Shown: in pieces, positions 12,847 to 25,230 of the stretch
How positions within the stretch are numbered: position 1 is the stretch's first letter
Layout of the letters: each line of letters opens with the position of its first letter
Source: Mycteria americana
Lineage: Eukaryota; Chordata; Aves; Ciconiiformes; Ciconiidae
Reading direction: 5' to 3'
Assembly: GCF_035582795.1 (NCBI RefSeq)
Contig: NC_134373.1
Coordinates: forward strand, 14,530,001 to 14,594,000
Length of the DNA stretch: 64,000 nucleotides
Translations under genes and position numbers: made by a program
Notes under the pieces: generated by a model
The model's database searches: none
What the model saw: only the letters and a program-made list of their open reading frames with translations
What the model was told of the DNA's origin: nothing

Positions 12847-15059
12847 AGACTTACCCTGGAAGGGAACCTGCCCTTGTTGAATCATTAACTTCACTTTTAA
12901 ATAGTTCTACTTTTTCTTAATTCTCCAAGCTCTCTTCCACACCCCAACATTCTCACTGAAGCACTTCTAAGAAGTAAGAAGATTTTTCTCCATGTCACCT
13001 TCAAATCTTTGAAAATGTTATGTGACAAAGTTGGTAGTCATTGGAGAAAGTGTTACCTGCAAGGTCAGTCCACGGCAACTAGTGAAGATTAGCTTATAAA
13101 AATCATAGGGATGGGAAGAACAAGAGAACAGTGGTAACACAAGCTCCATCCTTGCTCTCTTCCTTCCTGTGTTTGTGTCTTTGTGGAGCACTTCTTTGAC
13201 CTCTTAACTGCAATTCTGTCACTTGCCTAGCCAAAAAGAGGACATGAAAGAAACCACCAACATTCCTGTAAAAGGGAAAGATGGGGACATCAGAGTCTCA
13301 TCTAAACCACTTTCAGTTGGACCAGATCAGTCTCTGGCCACAGAGTATCAGCTTTACACTGTTTTACATAAAGAGTGGTTTTGTTATGTACTCAAAACAG
13401 TGCGCTAGTTACTATCTGAAATATTTAATTTCTTGCTTAATTCATATATCAAGAGTAAACAGTTGAATTCCTTCCTTAATAGACTACAGTTAGACACGTA
13501 GCACAGTTCTTCAGAAAGAAATTGTTTCACTCAGCTTCTCTCTTGGATTAAAGCTATCCCATGGTGATTTAATGCAGAAAACTGCATGGATTTTGGGTGA
13601 AGAGAGTCCAGTAAGTCAGTTTGTTTGTTTACACATGCAATGGACATTAACTATAATTATGGTATCTTTGTAAATCTTTCTCAGCAAAGTGTGAAGTCCT
13701 CTTACATTACTACCAAGGCTGTCATCAAGGAAACAGGCAGCAGAACTGTCCCAGTATAAAAAAGGAGCTTAACTCAAAAGTGTGTTCTCACAAAACCAGT
13801 CTGCATGCAAGAGAAGAATATGTTCTTCTTCATAAATTGCACCAGACCCTTCCCATTTTATTGCCACGCACTATAACCTGCTCAACAGCCTGAACCTGAA
13901 AATGGTGAATATTTCCCTCCATGTAGATATTCAACCCACAGTGACTTCCAGAAGAGCTGAAGGAAGTCCAGTTTACAGGATTAAAGGCAGCTCCATTTGT
14001 GAGGAATCAGAAAAACAAACTCATGTTGGAAGACCATATTCCATATTGACACTCAGCACATCTGCTCAGATAAACTTTGCTTTTGCTTCCTTTGTCTCCA
14101 CCACTGCTATGAGATGGATTAATGTTTTAAAGCCTTCTGCAGTGCTGCCTGTGCCCTTTTACCGGAGCTGGCTTTGAATTGGGGTTCAATCCCTTGACAG
14201 GGACTCAGAATCTAGGAACAAGAAAAATGGAGGCATAAAGGAAAAAACCAAAAGGCTTCATATTTTTTTTTTCTTTGCAAAAAAAATATGCACAAATGGA
14301 GCAAATCATGATACATACTAAAATTCAACTCCAGCCCAAAGCTTACACCTCCACGCTGAAAGCAGAAGCTATTTATTCTGTGGGGAAAACATTACTCCTA
14401 TGATGCCAAATAGTTATGAAGATAGATAGGGTCATTTTACTTAATGGGCATAGGATTCAGAAGAAATGACTGTTGCTCGCTAGGTCTTTGATTCAAATTC
14501 CTTTGAAGTCTAGTTGATTTTAATGGGCTTTAGATGAAAGTCCTGTGCAAATAATCATGGACATTTCTCACTGATTTAAAAAATGGACTTGTTTTGGGAC
14601 TTCAGCAGAAGATTTGTTCATAAAAGATAATACTTAAGTATGTACTTAACGTTCAGCTTGCAAGCAGCACTGCTGAATTCAGAATAAAAGCCATTAGAGA
14701 CATTATTCTGCCACCAATGCAAAAATATCTTGGGATGAACAGTTAACTTCAACAAGCCTATTGCCCTCTTGGGCATAAATAATGTTTCTCTCAGTAATAA
14801 AGTCTGTTCTTTGGTCAAGTTCTTACTGGCAGCTGCTTATCTTTCTAGCAAATGTGGAAGGCAGCTTAATCCATTTATTCCCTCCTCGAAAACTGTGTGC
14901 AAAAAGGCATGGGACATTCTGGGGAGAGGAAAGGTCGTAAACATATGGCACAAACATGCCATATGAAACCATGCAGTGTCCTTTCTTCCAAACAAGTTTA
15001 CTTTGCAGTTCTTCCATACGTTCTTCTTAGAGCTTCAGAGCATTTTTTCAGCATCAGTT

Positions 15060-15215
15060 TAGCCTCTCAAATGCCCTGTGAGACAAGCAAATATTATTTC
15101 CTCTACTTAAAAGATTAAGAAAAACGGGGAAAAAAGTGACTCCCCAAGGTGACATAGGAACACTGCTGCAGAGCCAGGAATAGAATTCAGATCTCCTGAC
15201 TCCCTGTCTGGTGCT
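15060..15215 (+). repeat. Ancient MIR-like SINE fragment
   Basis: Reads like the 3' half of MIR-type elements: CCTCTACTTAAAAGATTAAG, then GTGACTCCCCAAGGTGACAT, GCAGAGCCAGGAATAGAATT and CTCCTGACTCCCTGTCTGGT. The same block order is seen in amniote MIR/CORE-SINE relics. Family assignment is from memory. Confidence 0.5.
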
Positions 15216-18200
15216 TCCTTAAATATATGACCATCTGCTCTCCTGCTGGAAGTATAGATACTATATGCTGACTCCAACAAGCTGGCTGCTAAGCCTGTTA
15301 GCTTATCCTCTTTTTATCCCATACTGATATCATCTCAAGCTAAGCTTTTGGCCTGGAGTCAAAGTGATTTCCAGTGTTTGAATGATTCGACCTGCTTGTT
15401 ATTGTTTTAACCTTGCACCACACATATGCTCAGCTATTTGTGACTTATCTGCCTACAGTCTGTGTAGCAACAGCCGCAAGCTAGAACTGTTTTGTTTAAA
15501 GATTCCATACTGAAGCATACCACATGTTTTAAACAACTATCATATAGCGATAAGTTTGATCCTGGTAGCTGCCTGCACCCAGATTTCCTACTGAGCTGCA
15601 TGTAATTTTCAAGGACAAAGAGCTTATAAAAAAGACAAAAAACTTACACACTTGTGTGTCTCCACAAACATCAGTTCATCATGTTAAGCTTTCCTGGTTC
15701 CACAGCTAAATCCTGCACTGACTCCATCTGAACTAAAAACCAAACTAGAACTAGATGAAATTCAACATGATCAACATTTTTTTAAATCATCACCTTGATT
15801 CTGAGAAAATAATCCTCCAGTAAATCTCCTTCTCTCATTGCTGCAGAAAACTCATGGTATGTGTCCAAGACAGAATCACCACTCAGTAGGGTCAATGGAA
15901 TAGCATGCTAACTAATGTGCCTTAAATCCTACTCTTCTGCTCCACTGAAGAAGCGGGGTGGAAAATTCAGCTGTTTTACTAAAATATGCTCTGGTTATCA
16001 TCGTAGCTTTACTTGGAGGAAGCACACAATGAATTGACAGTTCTGTTTCCCATTGACTTATCATAGGAGATAGCGTATTCTATAGGTATTGTCCTTTTCT
16101 ATGAGTACTAAAAGATATTTCTGTCTTTCTGAGCAATGTTCAAAGTATTCCAATTCATTCTACGATATTAAGTATATGGTCTTAATTCTGTAGTATATGA
16201 ATATTCAGCAATACGTTGTGTGGTCTGCAATGTGAATCATTGTTCCTCTCAGTATGCTAAGTCTTCAGCTTTCACAGCTTTGTTAGAGAAAGGTTTTTCT
16301 GAAATTCTCTGGACTCCATTGTGATTTGACAGTGCTAACTGTTCTCAAGCCTCATTAGCTCCAGCAACAATCCTAGCGTAAGTGGGAAGATACTGGAAGC
16401 TATGCTGAGTTATGGTAATTCTCTTCTAGAGTCATCTTGCTGAGTTTTCCTCTCTCTCTCTTTCTCTGAGATTACACTTAAAACACCCCGTTAACTTTAC
16501 ATTTGGGATTTTAAAATAATCTTAAACCAGAAAGAATTCCAGACAACATACACTAGATTAGAATGACATTACTAACAAATCTTAAAATTAGTTCCATTAA
16601 GCCAACCTTAAGTGTCCTGCATCAGGTGACATAGGATACTTAAGCTTTAGCTTAGTGGAACTAATTTGACGATTGGTACACGATCTAGTAATTTCAAGAA
16701 ATACACATTTACAGATACTTTCAAAGATTTCTCCATAGTTTTTACAGCATTTATACACATGCATACTCACATATTTTGAGCCAAAACTGGAAATATCAGT
16801 GTGTTGTGTCAATGTGGGAAATAACACCTGCCTTTTCTCTACAAGTCCCATGATGCAGTTTTTAGACAGCTTTGTTATCAGAGAGGAGCTTCAAGTACGT
16901 GTTCAGTAAGCTGTTCCTTATGGAATCGGGCTGAAGCAGGCTGACAAAACCTGTATTGGTTTAATTAGGCTGGCAGAGCGGCCTCCTCACACAGCATTTT
17001 CTTGAACCAGGAAAGGAGAATGTTATTAGTGAATTGTCTTTCCTTAATAACAGGTGGCCTGGGTGGTTATTTTTCCTTCATCCTTTAGACAGCAAAATGT
17101 CACTGCTAAGGAACATTAAGCTGGTCCTTTAACATACTATCTGAATACAAGATTATATTTACCACCTGTTACTAAAAGGTAACAAACACTATTGGTTCAG
17201 TTCTGGGAGTTAAGTGTGATCACCTTTACGAGGAGTTGTGCACAAAATCCTACAGTCCTTATGTAAACACTATTCCTATGGGAAATTTGTCTGCATAAGG
17301 ATTGTGCTTTAACTTAAAAAAAATCTAGTAGTATATTTCAGGTGCAACGGTAAATTGCTGAACCCAAAGTCCACACATACAAGCTGCCTGCAAAATATTG
17401 CCCCTGTAGTTTGATCAAAGGAAAGATTCAATTTGCTGACAGTTTTTAATGTGCCTGAATCCACTGTCAGAAAGACCAGTTAGGTTTTCTCACTCACCTT
17501 CTCCAGTCCTGAAAACTTTCCCTCGTAAGAGTACCTTCTGATGACATGATTAGAACTTATGATTTCAAAGGTATTGCTCTGGGGGAAAAGGATTTTCAGA
17601 AGTGTTTCATTCTCTATTGATGTTCTGAGTGGGCAAGAATTAGGCAAGAATCCTTGATTTTGTGAAGAAACAAAAATTCTTGTAAGCCTTTAGCTGTCAA
17701 AGCAATATGTTGTTTGTTTTGATTAGCTCTTTTTAAAGAAGATATCACATAACATTAAAAGCCCATCTTGTATTTTTAAATAAAATAATTACCTTTGTAA
17801 GTAAATAAACTAGTATTACTTTATTGCTACTAGCAGAACTGTAAAGGACAGTGCATAAGTCTCTATTATTGCTTAATGGTTAAAAAACAAGCTTACTGCA
17901 CTGTATTCTAGAATAACCAACATTATTTTTAATGAGTTCTATTACAAGCACTAAAATACTTTATGATTAGATGCAAATATGCTTGCATACGATTTCTTAG
18001 ACCCAAACAATATATACTATATTCACTTTTACTTAAGTAATTAGCTTTTGCAGCTATAAAACATGTTCATATTAATCTTTGGCCTCTGTTCTGTCAACAA
18101 TGATACACTTCGCTTTCTGTTTAATACCAGCACCACTGAGCATAACAGTATTGCTTGCATGCATGCAGTCATGTATGTACATCCATGCAAAGTGAGTAAT

Positions 18201-18929
18201 ACTCCAAACCCCTCAACCAGCATGAGGATCTGTTAAAAATGGTTACGATGTCCCTGAGGAATCTCAGTGATTATTAATGAAACCAGTAGTACCTGACAAA
18301 AGATCTCAAAGCGGATCTCATCTGAGCCAAACAAGTCCGTTCTACGTAACTTAATATTCCGTAGAATTTCTGGTGTATTTTTGCAAATGAGCCTTAAAGA
18401 ATTTATAAGCCGGGTTTGAAGTGTGCTGTGTATATATGGGTGTGACATGCAGTAGAAACAGCTTGTATTTTGGTGTCTGATTTTGTAAAAAATCATTGCT
18501 GCTAATAGTATCTGGGGAAGGGACTGGGTAGGGTAACTTTGAAGTGCTTATTGTGACAGGGCTGGGTAGGTTTGCAGTAAGGCTACGTGCGTTGTGCGTT
18601 GGCTATGTGCGTTGGTCACAAGTTTTGGGGTTCTTCAGCAAAGGGAGCTGTTTCTTTTACAATTAGCCAAGACTTTTCCCACTCTCATGGCTGAACTATT
18701 ACTACTCTTTGTACATGGAGTGGATCTGAAACATCAGCCAGCTCTGCCTGGGAGTGCTTGCAAATCCAAGCAACTCAACATGGGGGCATCCCCATTATAC
18801 GGACAGGGAACACAGACACTTGGCTGCACTTGGACTGTGCCTCTGCTACCAAGCAGGGCATTCCTTTGAGTCACAGCACTACCGAGATGGGTGCAAACAC
18901 CAGGACTCTGGGTGCGCCACGGGGACCTC

Positions 18930-19030
18930 CTGAGTGACTTGTCTGCCCGTGAGCAGACAGATAAGTGGTGCCAAGCAGGGAGCTGAACTCAGATTCCCTA
19001 TGTCTCTGTCTAATGCCTCAGTGTCGGATC
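18930..19030 (+). repeat. Ancient MIR-like SINE fragment
   Basis: GTGACTTGTCTGCCC, then AGGGAGCTGAACTCAGATTC and a CT-rich end follow the same block order as the 15.1 kb fragment, but are more diverged. Confidence 0.35.
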
Positions 19031-21097
19031 ATCTTATCCTCTGTTGAGAGAGAGTGGTTTTGATACCTTCATTGTTGTTCTCTTTTTTTCCCCTTCAAAT
19101 ACTGAGTTATCAGATTCAGCAAATGAATATCAAACCTACCACCAGCAGTGGAAAGTTTGGAAAGTTCTCTTTTTATTCTGCATCAGCAGAAATCAAACCA
19201 ACCTTCATCCTCCTCAGTACTACCTTTTGGGGGGAGTACTGCCTACTGAGAAGGAAGTCTTCTTGCTGACATTAGTGAAGCATTCACCATTTTGTACTGT
19301 TCCTTGAGCATAGACTGATGCAGAGCAAATCTCCAAACACACATGCACACACATGGTTTTTTTGCCTGCCTAACTTTTCAGATCCCCATCATTTTCCTTA
19401 CATTTATGCAGAAGTGACCCAGACTGAAGATTCATTTAGAAAATGGTGTGTCCCTGGGACAAACTATTCATTGGCAAAATGGAGCATATTCTAAAACAAC
19501 GGAGACAAATGCATCAGCAACCTTTACCCTCTTCTTGGCTCATACACTGCAGCGTACAAGGGGTTTAGGTTGTGTTTGTATTTTCCAGAGAATTCCCTGT
19601 GTCAAGGAACTGTCTGTTATTCTGCTAAAGCTGATATCTAACTGCTGAGCCAGCGCAAAGGGCAAGCAACAACCCAGTATTGGTCTTCGATATGTATATT
19701 TAAAAATATTAAATAGCCTTTTATTATGTGACTGACATTTCAAATGTGGGCTCCATGCTTGGTCTCTCCTCCCCCACTAGCTATTGTGTGCAATAACATC
19801 TTAACATACAAATATATAATCTCCTCCACAACAAGCCACTGTATATTTCCTGAATCTCGTCTCATCTGTGTCAGTACACATCAAGACTTCAGTGACAATT
19901 CTCACCGTTTACACCAGCCTCTGTGCAGTTAGAGTCCAATTCACCAGCTGTTCCCTACTGCACAAGGAGAAAACTGGGCTCACAGAACAGTTCAAATTTT
20001 CTCCTTTGAAGTTGTAGAGCCACAGCCTCAGCTGGTGTATATTGCTGTAGTGCCCTGACTTTAATTTAAAGCAGCTGATGAGCCACTCCCCCTTTCCCCA
20101 CACTCCCCACACACTTCCCCACCTTGCTAAAGGGTGGTCGAGTACAGATGACATCTTATGTGCAGCGGAATCTGTACCATGAAAATCAAACAGGCAAATA
20201 CAGAAAATTTAGCAAGTGCCCTTTGTGGATTGAACTGATAAGAGTAAACTATGTCACATACTCAGGAATAACGCAGGGTGTTTGGTAAATTGCCTCTGTC
20301 TGGAGGCATGGATAGAGTGCGTTACCTGTAGCAGTGAAAAGTGGAAAGAAATTATCCTGTTTGTAAAAATTTGCATCTTGCTACATAAAGCAAGAGCATA
20401 TCTGGGTTTTGATGGGTGCCATGGCAACAATGTTGCTGGAGTATAGCATAGGAGCATTTTTGGAGAGAGGGAACAGGATGAATCAAAAAGCTCACTGGTT
20501 ATCTGTGGACACAAGGACTTTTGCTGCAGACCCAGAGACAGATTCTCCTTCTTGTTCCTGGGTGGCTATTTACAGTTGCCACTACATTCATACTTTCACT
20601 TTATACTGCGGTTGTCCAGAAATAATGAAAAAAGGGAAAAACTCCTGCTACAACTAGAAGGACAGATCTTAAACATAGTTCAGAGTTCCATTATGTTTGC
20701 ATCACTTAAAAGAGAAGAACAGTGCAGAACTACTGAAAACCACTATGGTTACTAGCAAAGAACAAAACCACAGGATTACATGTTCAGTAAAACCTATGCT
20801 TAAGTACCATAATTGCTTTAAAAGTATGCATGTAGAGAACAACAGATAACCATGGCTCTGCTTTTGTTCTGAAATAACTAATTTCAGCACATTTTGCCTA
20901 GGAGTGAATGCTTCACCTTTTCTGAGATCTACAAAACACCTGCAATTCTTTTTTAATTCAGATATTCTAGTGTCAGTAAAGAGGTATTGAAACTGGATCT
21001 TCATTCATGCAAGCTTACCTGCTCTGAGATTTGTGTGCAAAGAGAACAGCTTAACATTAACAAATGGCAGTATAAAATAATACCTACTGCAATGGCC

Positions 21098-21121
21098 GGG
21101 GGGGGGGGGGGGGGGGGGGGG
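21098..21121 (+). repeat. Poly(G) tract, about 24 bases
   Basis: An uninterrupted run of G in otherwise AT-rich intergenic DNA, enough for a G-quadruplex. The true length is uncertain because such runs are hard to sequence. Confidence 0.9.
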
Positions 21122-23915
21122 CGTGGGGAGCATTAGAGGGAAGTCTTAGTATTTTCTTCACTTTACCAATTGACCAGAACCACATCTCTAGGTCTCCGCA
21201 TACAAAGCATTATTCAACCTCTTGCCTATGCAGAAACAGTTGCAATACCTCAGAAACAGACTTCCATTCTCTAATTCCAAGCTCCAGTTTATTTAGATTC
21301 TGATTTCTTAACAAAAATCAAATTCTTACAATGTACTTTTAGTCCCTCTTTCCCAGTCACTTTTTAACATCTTGGCCAATTTGAGAGCAAGGTGGAAGTT
21401 TTAAAGAGAGTTCCTGGATGTTTCTTGTGAAGGAGCGGCTGGAATATTTCATACCCTGAGAAGGCTGGAGTTAGGGCTCAAAAGTGTTTTTAGAGATAAG
21501 CAAATCTAAGCAGGAGAGAACTACAGGTCATCACAGTCTGCAAATCCAGCTGCTTATGGAAACAATTTGTTTTTCCAAACACTCGCTGTTCTCATTCTGC
21601 ATTACTTCAGAAACTTTGTTTCATTTTTGCTCAGATGGTACTAGTTTATTTTCTGTTCACGCAAGAGCCTTCTTGATCCTTGCAGCCCACATCTTCTGCC
21701 TTCCTGTGCCTTCCTCTCATTTTAGATCTGTTCACGCATCCTGCAATGCTTAACATCATCCATGGGCCAGTGAAGTTTGCTATATAACTTACATTTGTAA
21801 ATACTTCTCACAGTGTTTTCTTATTGATTGTGTGATACATGACAATGATCTGAGCTTGTCACCCTTTTTTATGTGGATATCCTTCAGATGACCTGGAGAA
21901 TTCAAAGGATGAACAGTATATGCATTATTCTCACGGAAAAAATTACCAGATAAGCCAGCTTTATCATGGCATTTTACTGTTTTGTAATAAGATAAGATTT
22001 ATGAATCAAAAAATGTTTAACAGCAAACAGCATGTAAAAAACAGGAATCATAAAAGGCAGTATCTGTTTCTTTGAGATTAGCAGGACAAATACTTAAGTC
22101 CCGTATTTCATAGCTCAGAATGAAGGAAAGATTTGTATGGATCTACTTTTCAGACTTTGTGGCCCAGGAATAAAATATGCTGCCTTCATACAAGAATCTG
22201 CTTAAATATATGGTTGCTCTCTGCAGCTGAGTCCACTGCCTTTAAGTCATAACTACATAATTACTCTAAGCCCTATACTTGCTTTATCTTCTTTAACAAG
22301 CCTTCAATTCGTGAAGATCCTCCCCTCCCTCAGCAATCTAGTTTACTTAATAAATTACCTATTTTCACTTTACATGGGGTTGAGAACCTTCACCTTGCTA
22401 CAGATGGGATACACCCTTGAAATACCTTTAGTGAGTCAAACACCACAGCAAATGTCTGGGTTCCATCCGTTAATAAGATATACCCATGGACTGTATGAAA
22501 TAAAGCCATATTCAGCTTCCTGGTTCCTCACCCCTTGTTCAGAAAAAATTTCCAGCCGCTGCACTTACGAAGTGTTCCAAGTGTGAATAAAGGTTAGAAA
22601 CACATGTTCCTGAGTCTGCAGGCAGACTGTGAAAATGGTAGGGAAAGGTGCAGCTTGCATCTCCTGTTAGCCTCACTGGCAGGTCAGCTAAAAACATGTT
22701 TAGTATCTGTTTCACTTAAAAAAGGGGATTTTGTACCTTTCGCACTGAGCAATCCATGCAGTGACAAAACCCACAATTACAGGAGCAAAATAATTATTGT
22801 TGATCTTTATTGTGAGTCTCCCACTAATTTTAATAAGCGTGATTCAGGAGAGAGAGAATGGTATTCTAAATACAGATTGTAATGCACAAAACAGGGGATT
22901 AGATCTCCCTTACTGCATGAATTAGCCACCTGAGAAACCTGGGTTTATTTCAGACATTGCAGCAGAATAGCTTTTTAACAGATGTTAAGGATTCAAGAAA
23001 CCCACAGCCCTGAAGTCTCTCTGGCAGCAGCTACATACTGCTTGGAACTATGAATCAGTGTAGGTGACAGTGGCGACTTAAATTATTGTGGTAGCATAAA
23101 GGAAGGTATTTTAATAAGCAAGGTGGTCATTATAGCAGACCACTACACTTCCATACTGCTTGTATAAGTTTCCACCTACTCGTAAGGTGTTTAAAAAAAG
23201 AAAGAAAAGATGATGATCAGCTCATTTAATGTAACGTGCTATGCCATTCTGTGCCCACTGGTGCCTAATTCTGTCCAGGCTGCTGGCACCCAAGGGGACA
23301 GTATACTTCCCTGCCTGGTGTTTTGTCCCTGAAGAGATGGGAGCTACGTACCTGCTACTGAGGACCTGACTGAAAAGCTCGAAGCACAGGAAGCAGTTCC
23401 CCAGCACAGGCGAGAGCCACAGCTGACACTGCATTCGCTTGGTTTGTAGGGCTTCAGCTTTGAAAAGCACCAAATGCTTTCTCAAACACAGCTCTGAGCA
23501 CTACCCGGCTCTCCAGCGCAGAGTATTTCAGACCTCCTCCAGTGCAGGCCGGGACCATGAGTCAGTCAGCCAGCTCAGAACATCAGAATGGCTCTGACCA
23601 GTCTGCTTCACAGATAAATTTGTAAACACAATGCTTTCTTAAAGTAGCAGATCCAAAAACGGGGCACAACAAACTTCTCATCAAGTCAGGCAGATGAACT
23701 CTGCTCTGGTTGTTAAGTTTTACAATTGCATCAAATCTGGTTTTCTGCACGTGCTGCATTTCAGAAACTGAAATGCTGAACAGCTCTCTCTGCTTTTTAT
23801 GCCAGGCTGCTGCGACAACGCTGCTTGGCTGCATAGTTTCCACCATATTCTATCTACATGTTCTGCAAGAAGTTGGGCAGTGAATTTTTTTTAAGCACGT
23901 TGTTTCTTTTCACCT

Positions 23916-23960
23916 TATCTCATCACTGTAATACCTTTTTTATCTCATCATTGTAATACC
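23916..23960 (+). repeat. Short imperfect tandem duplication
   Basis: TATCTCATCACTGTAATACC at 23916 recurs at 23941 with one mismatch, giving a 25-base period. Confidence 0.8.
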
Positions 23961-25104
23961 TCAACCATGTGTCCACGCTACTTCAGAAAGACAAAGAACG
24001 TAGTGCTTGTAGCTTATCAAGTGAAGCAAGGGCACCACCGTTAGGTAGCACACAGTCACTGTAGGAAGTATTGCTGTTTCCCTTCATGCCGATTGGGCTG
24101 CGGCCATGGTACAGCAAAATTGTAACTGAAGATCTGATTACACCGCAGAAACAAGCAAGCTGTTGTTGGCAAACGTATGTATTTTGAGCATTCCAATCCT
24201 CTTACTAAGTACTTCAGCAACTCCAGCACAACAAATGAATTTTACCAGTAAATGTTACCAAGAATGGAAAAGATGTACCAGTTCTCTCTGCTCCTTCAGC
24301 TCAAAGGCCCAAAGCTGCTTTGAACTTCTAGGACTGGCAACATAATCAATTCCACCACTATGTAACAGGCCAGAGGAGATGTATCACCGTATGTAATGAA
24401 CAAATCTGTGTATTGCAACACCTCCTTAAATAGTTATGGAGACACTAATACCAGAAACAGAGAGCAAGAGTCATTTTATAAAGACATGCCAGACCTGTGT
24501 TCTTATAGCACAGAGTCTCAAAATCAATTACAGTAGCAGTGAAGAAAAAGGTTCAAAAGAAAAAGCATACACCTAACAGAACCATTATTGGCCTGAACTT
24601 CTGAAAACTGGGTGAGATTGAGTTCTTCAGAAACTTATTTCACTTTGGATTTTTTCATATACCCCTTAGGCTGTTATTTACTGCTTTACCATCCATAGCT
24701 CTGCATAAAGAACACAGGGGGTGGCAGGGGTGGGATGTTGGGGGGAATCCTTCTAGTGCATATTTGTAGGCCAGGTTTCAACAGCACTTGAAATAGTCAC
24801 TTCCTTTCCCTGACCCAGCTCGAGAGAAGAGAGAAATTCGACTTGGGGCATGGTGGAGGGGAAGCAAAGTGACAATAAAATTAAGAAATTTCAACAGCAA
24901 TAGATGTCAAGATGCTTATTGGATTAAGTGGTTCCTTCCAGTAAAGAAAACCCCCACTATCAGCAGACATTGTTGACTTTACAAACTCTTCTCAATCTGT
25001 AATACTTTGGAGTAGGCAGTTGTGTATAAAACTGCTTAACTCTTCCACTAAAACCTTACATTAATTACACAGGAAAAAGAGATCAGGAGACCCAGAATTG
25101 CTAG

Positions 25105-25110
25105 TTTATT
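25105..25110 (-). terminator. FASTKD2: FASTKD2 polyadenylation signal
   Basis: AATAAA on the minus strand begins directly after the TAA stop codon. A T/GT-rich stretch follows about 30-60 bases downstream (near 25045-25080), so cleavage near 25085-25095 would leave a 3' UTR of roughly 15-30 bases. Confidence 0.6.
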
Positions 25111-25230
25111 TTAATTATTATCCTGCACAGTCACTTCAGAAAAATGTAAAGCATTTTCTGAATAAATTTTTCCTTTCAAAAACTCAACTGCATCTTCATT
25201 TGTCATTTCCTGAAACTTCTTGTTCAGGAC
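25111..25230 (-). CDS. FASTKD2: FASTKD2 terminal coding exon
   Basis: [20 protein letters not shown] to VTVQDNN and TAA, 39 codons plus stop. Acceptor ctttcttccag. Confidence 0.94.
   Translation of the reverse strand, partial: VLNKKFQEMTNEDAVEFLKGKIYSENALHFSEVTVQDNN

Larger units (their letters stand above)
12850..25080. other. Intergenic region between CPO and FASTKD2
   Basis: 12.2 kb without a recognised exon on either strand. It holds old SINE-like fragments near 15.1 and 18.95 kb, a 24-base G tract at 21098, a short CT run near 16.45 kb and a 25-base-period duplication at 23916. Open frames here are under 100 codons and unlike known proteins. Confidence 0.6.
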
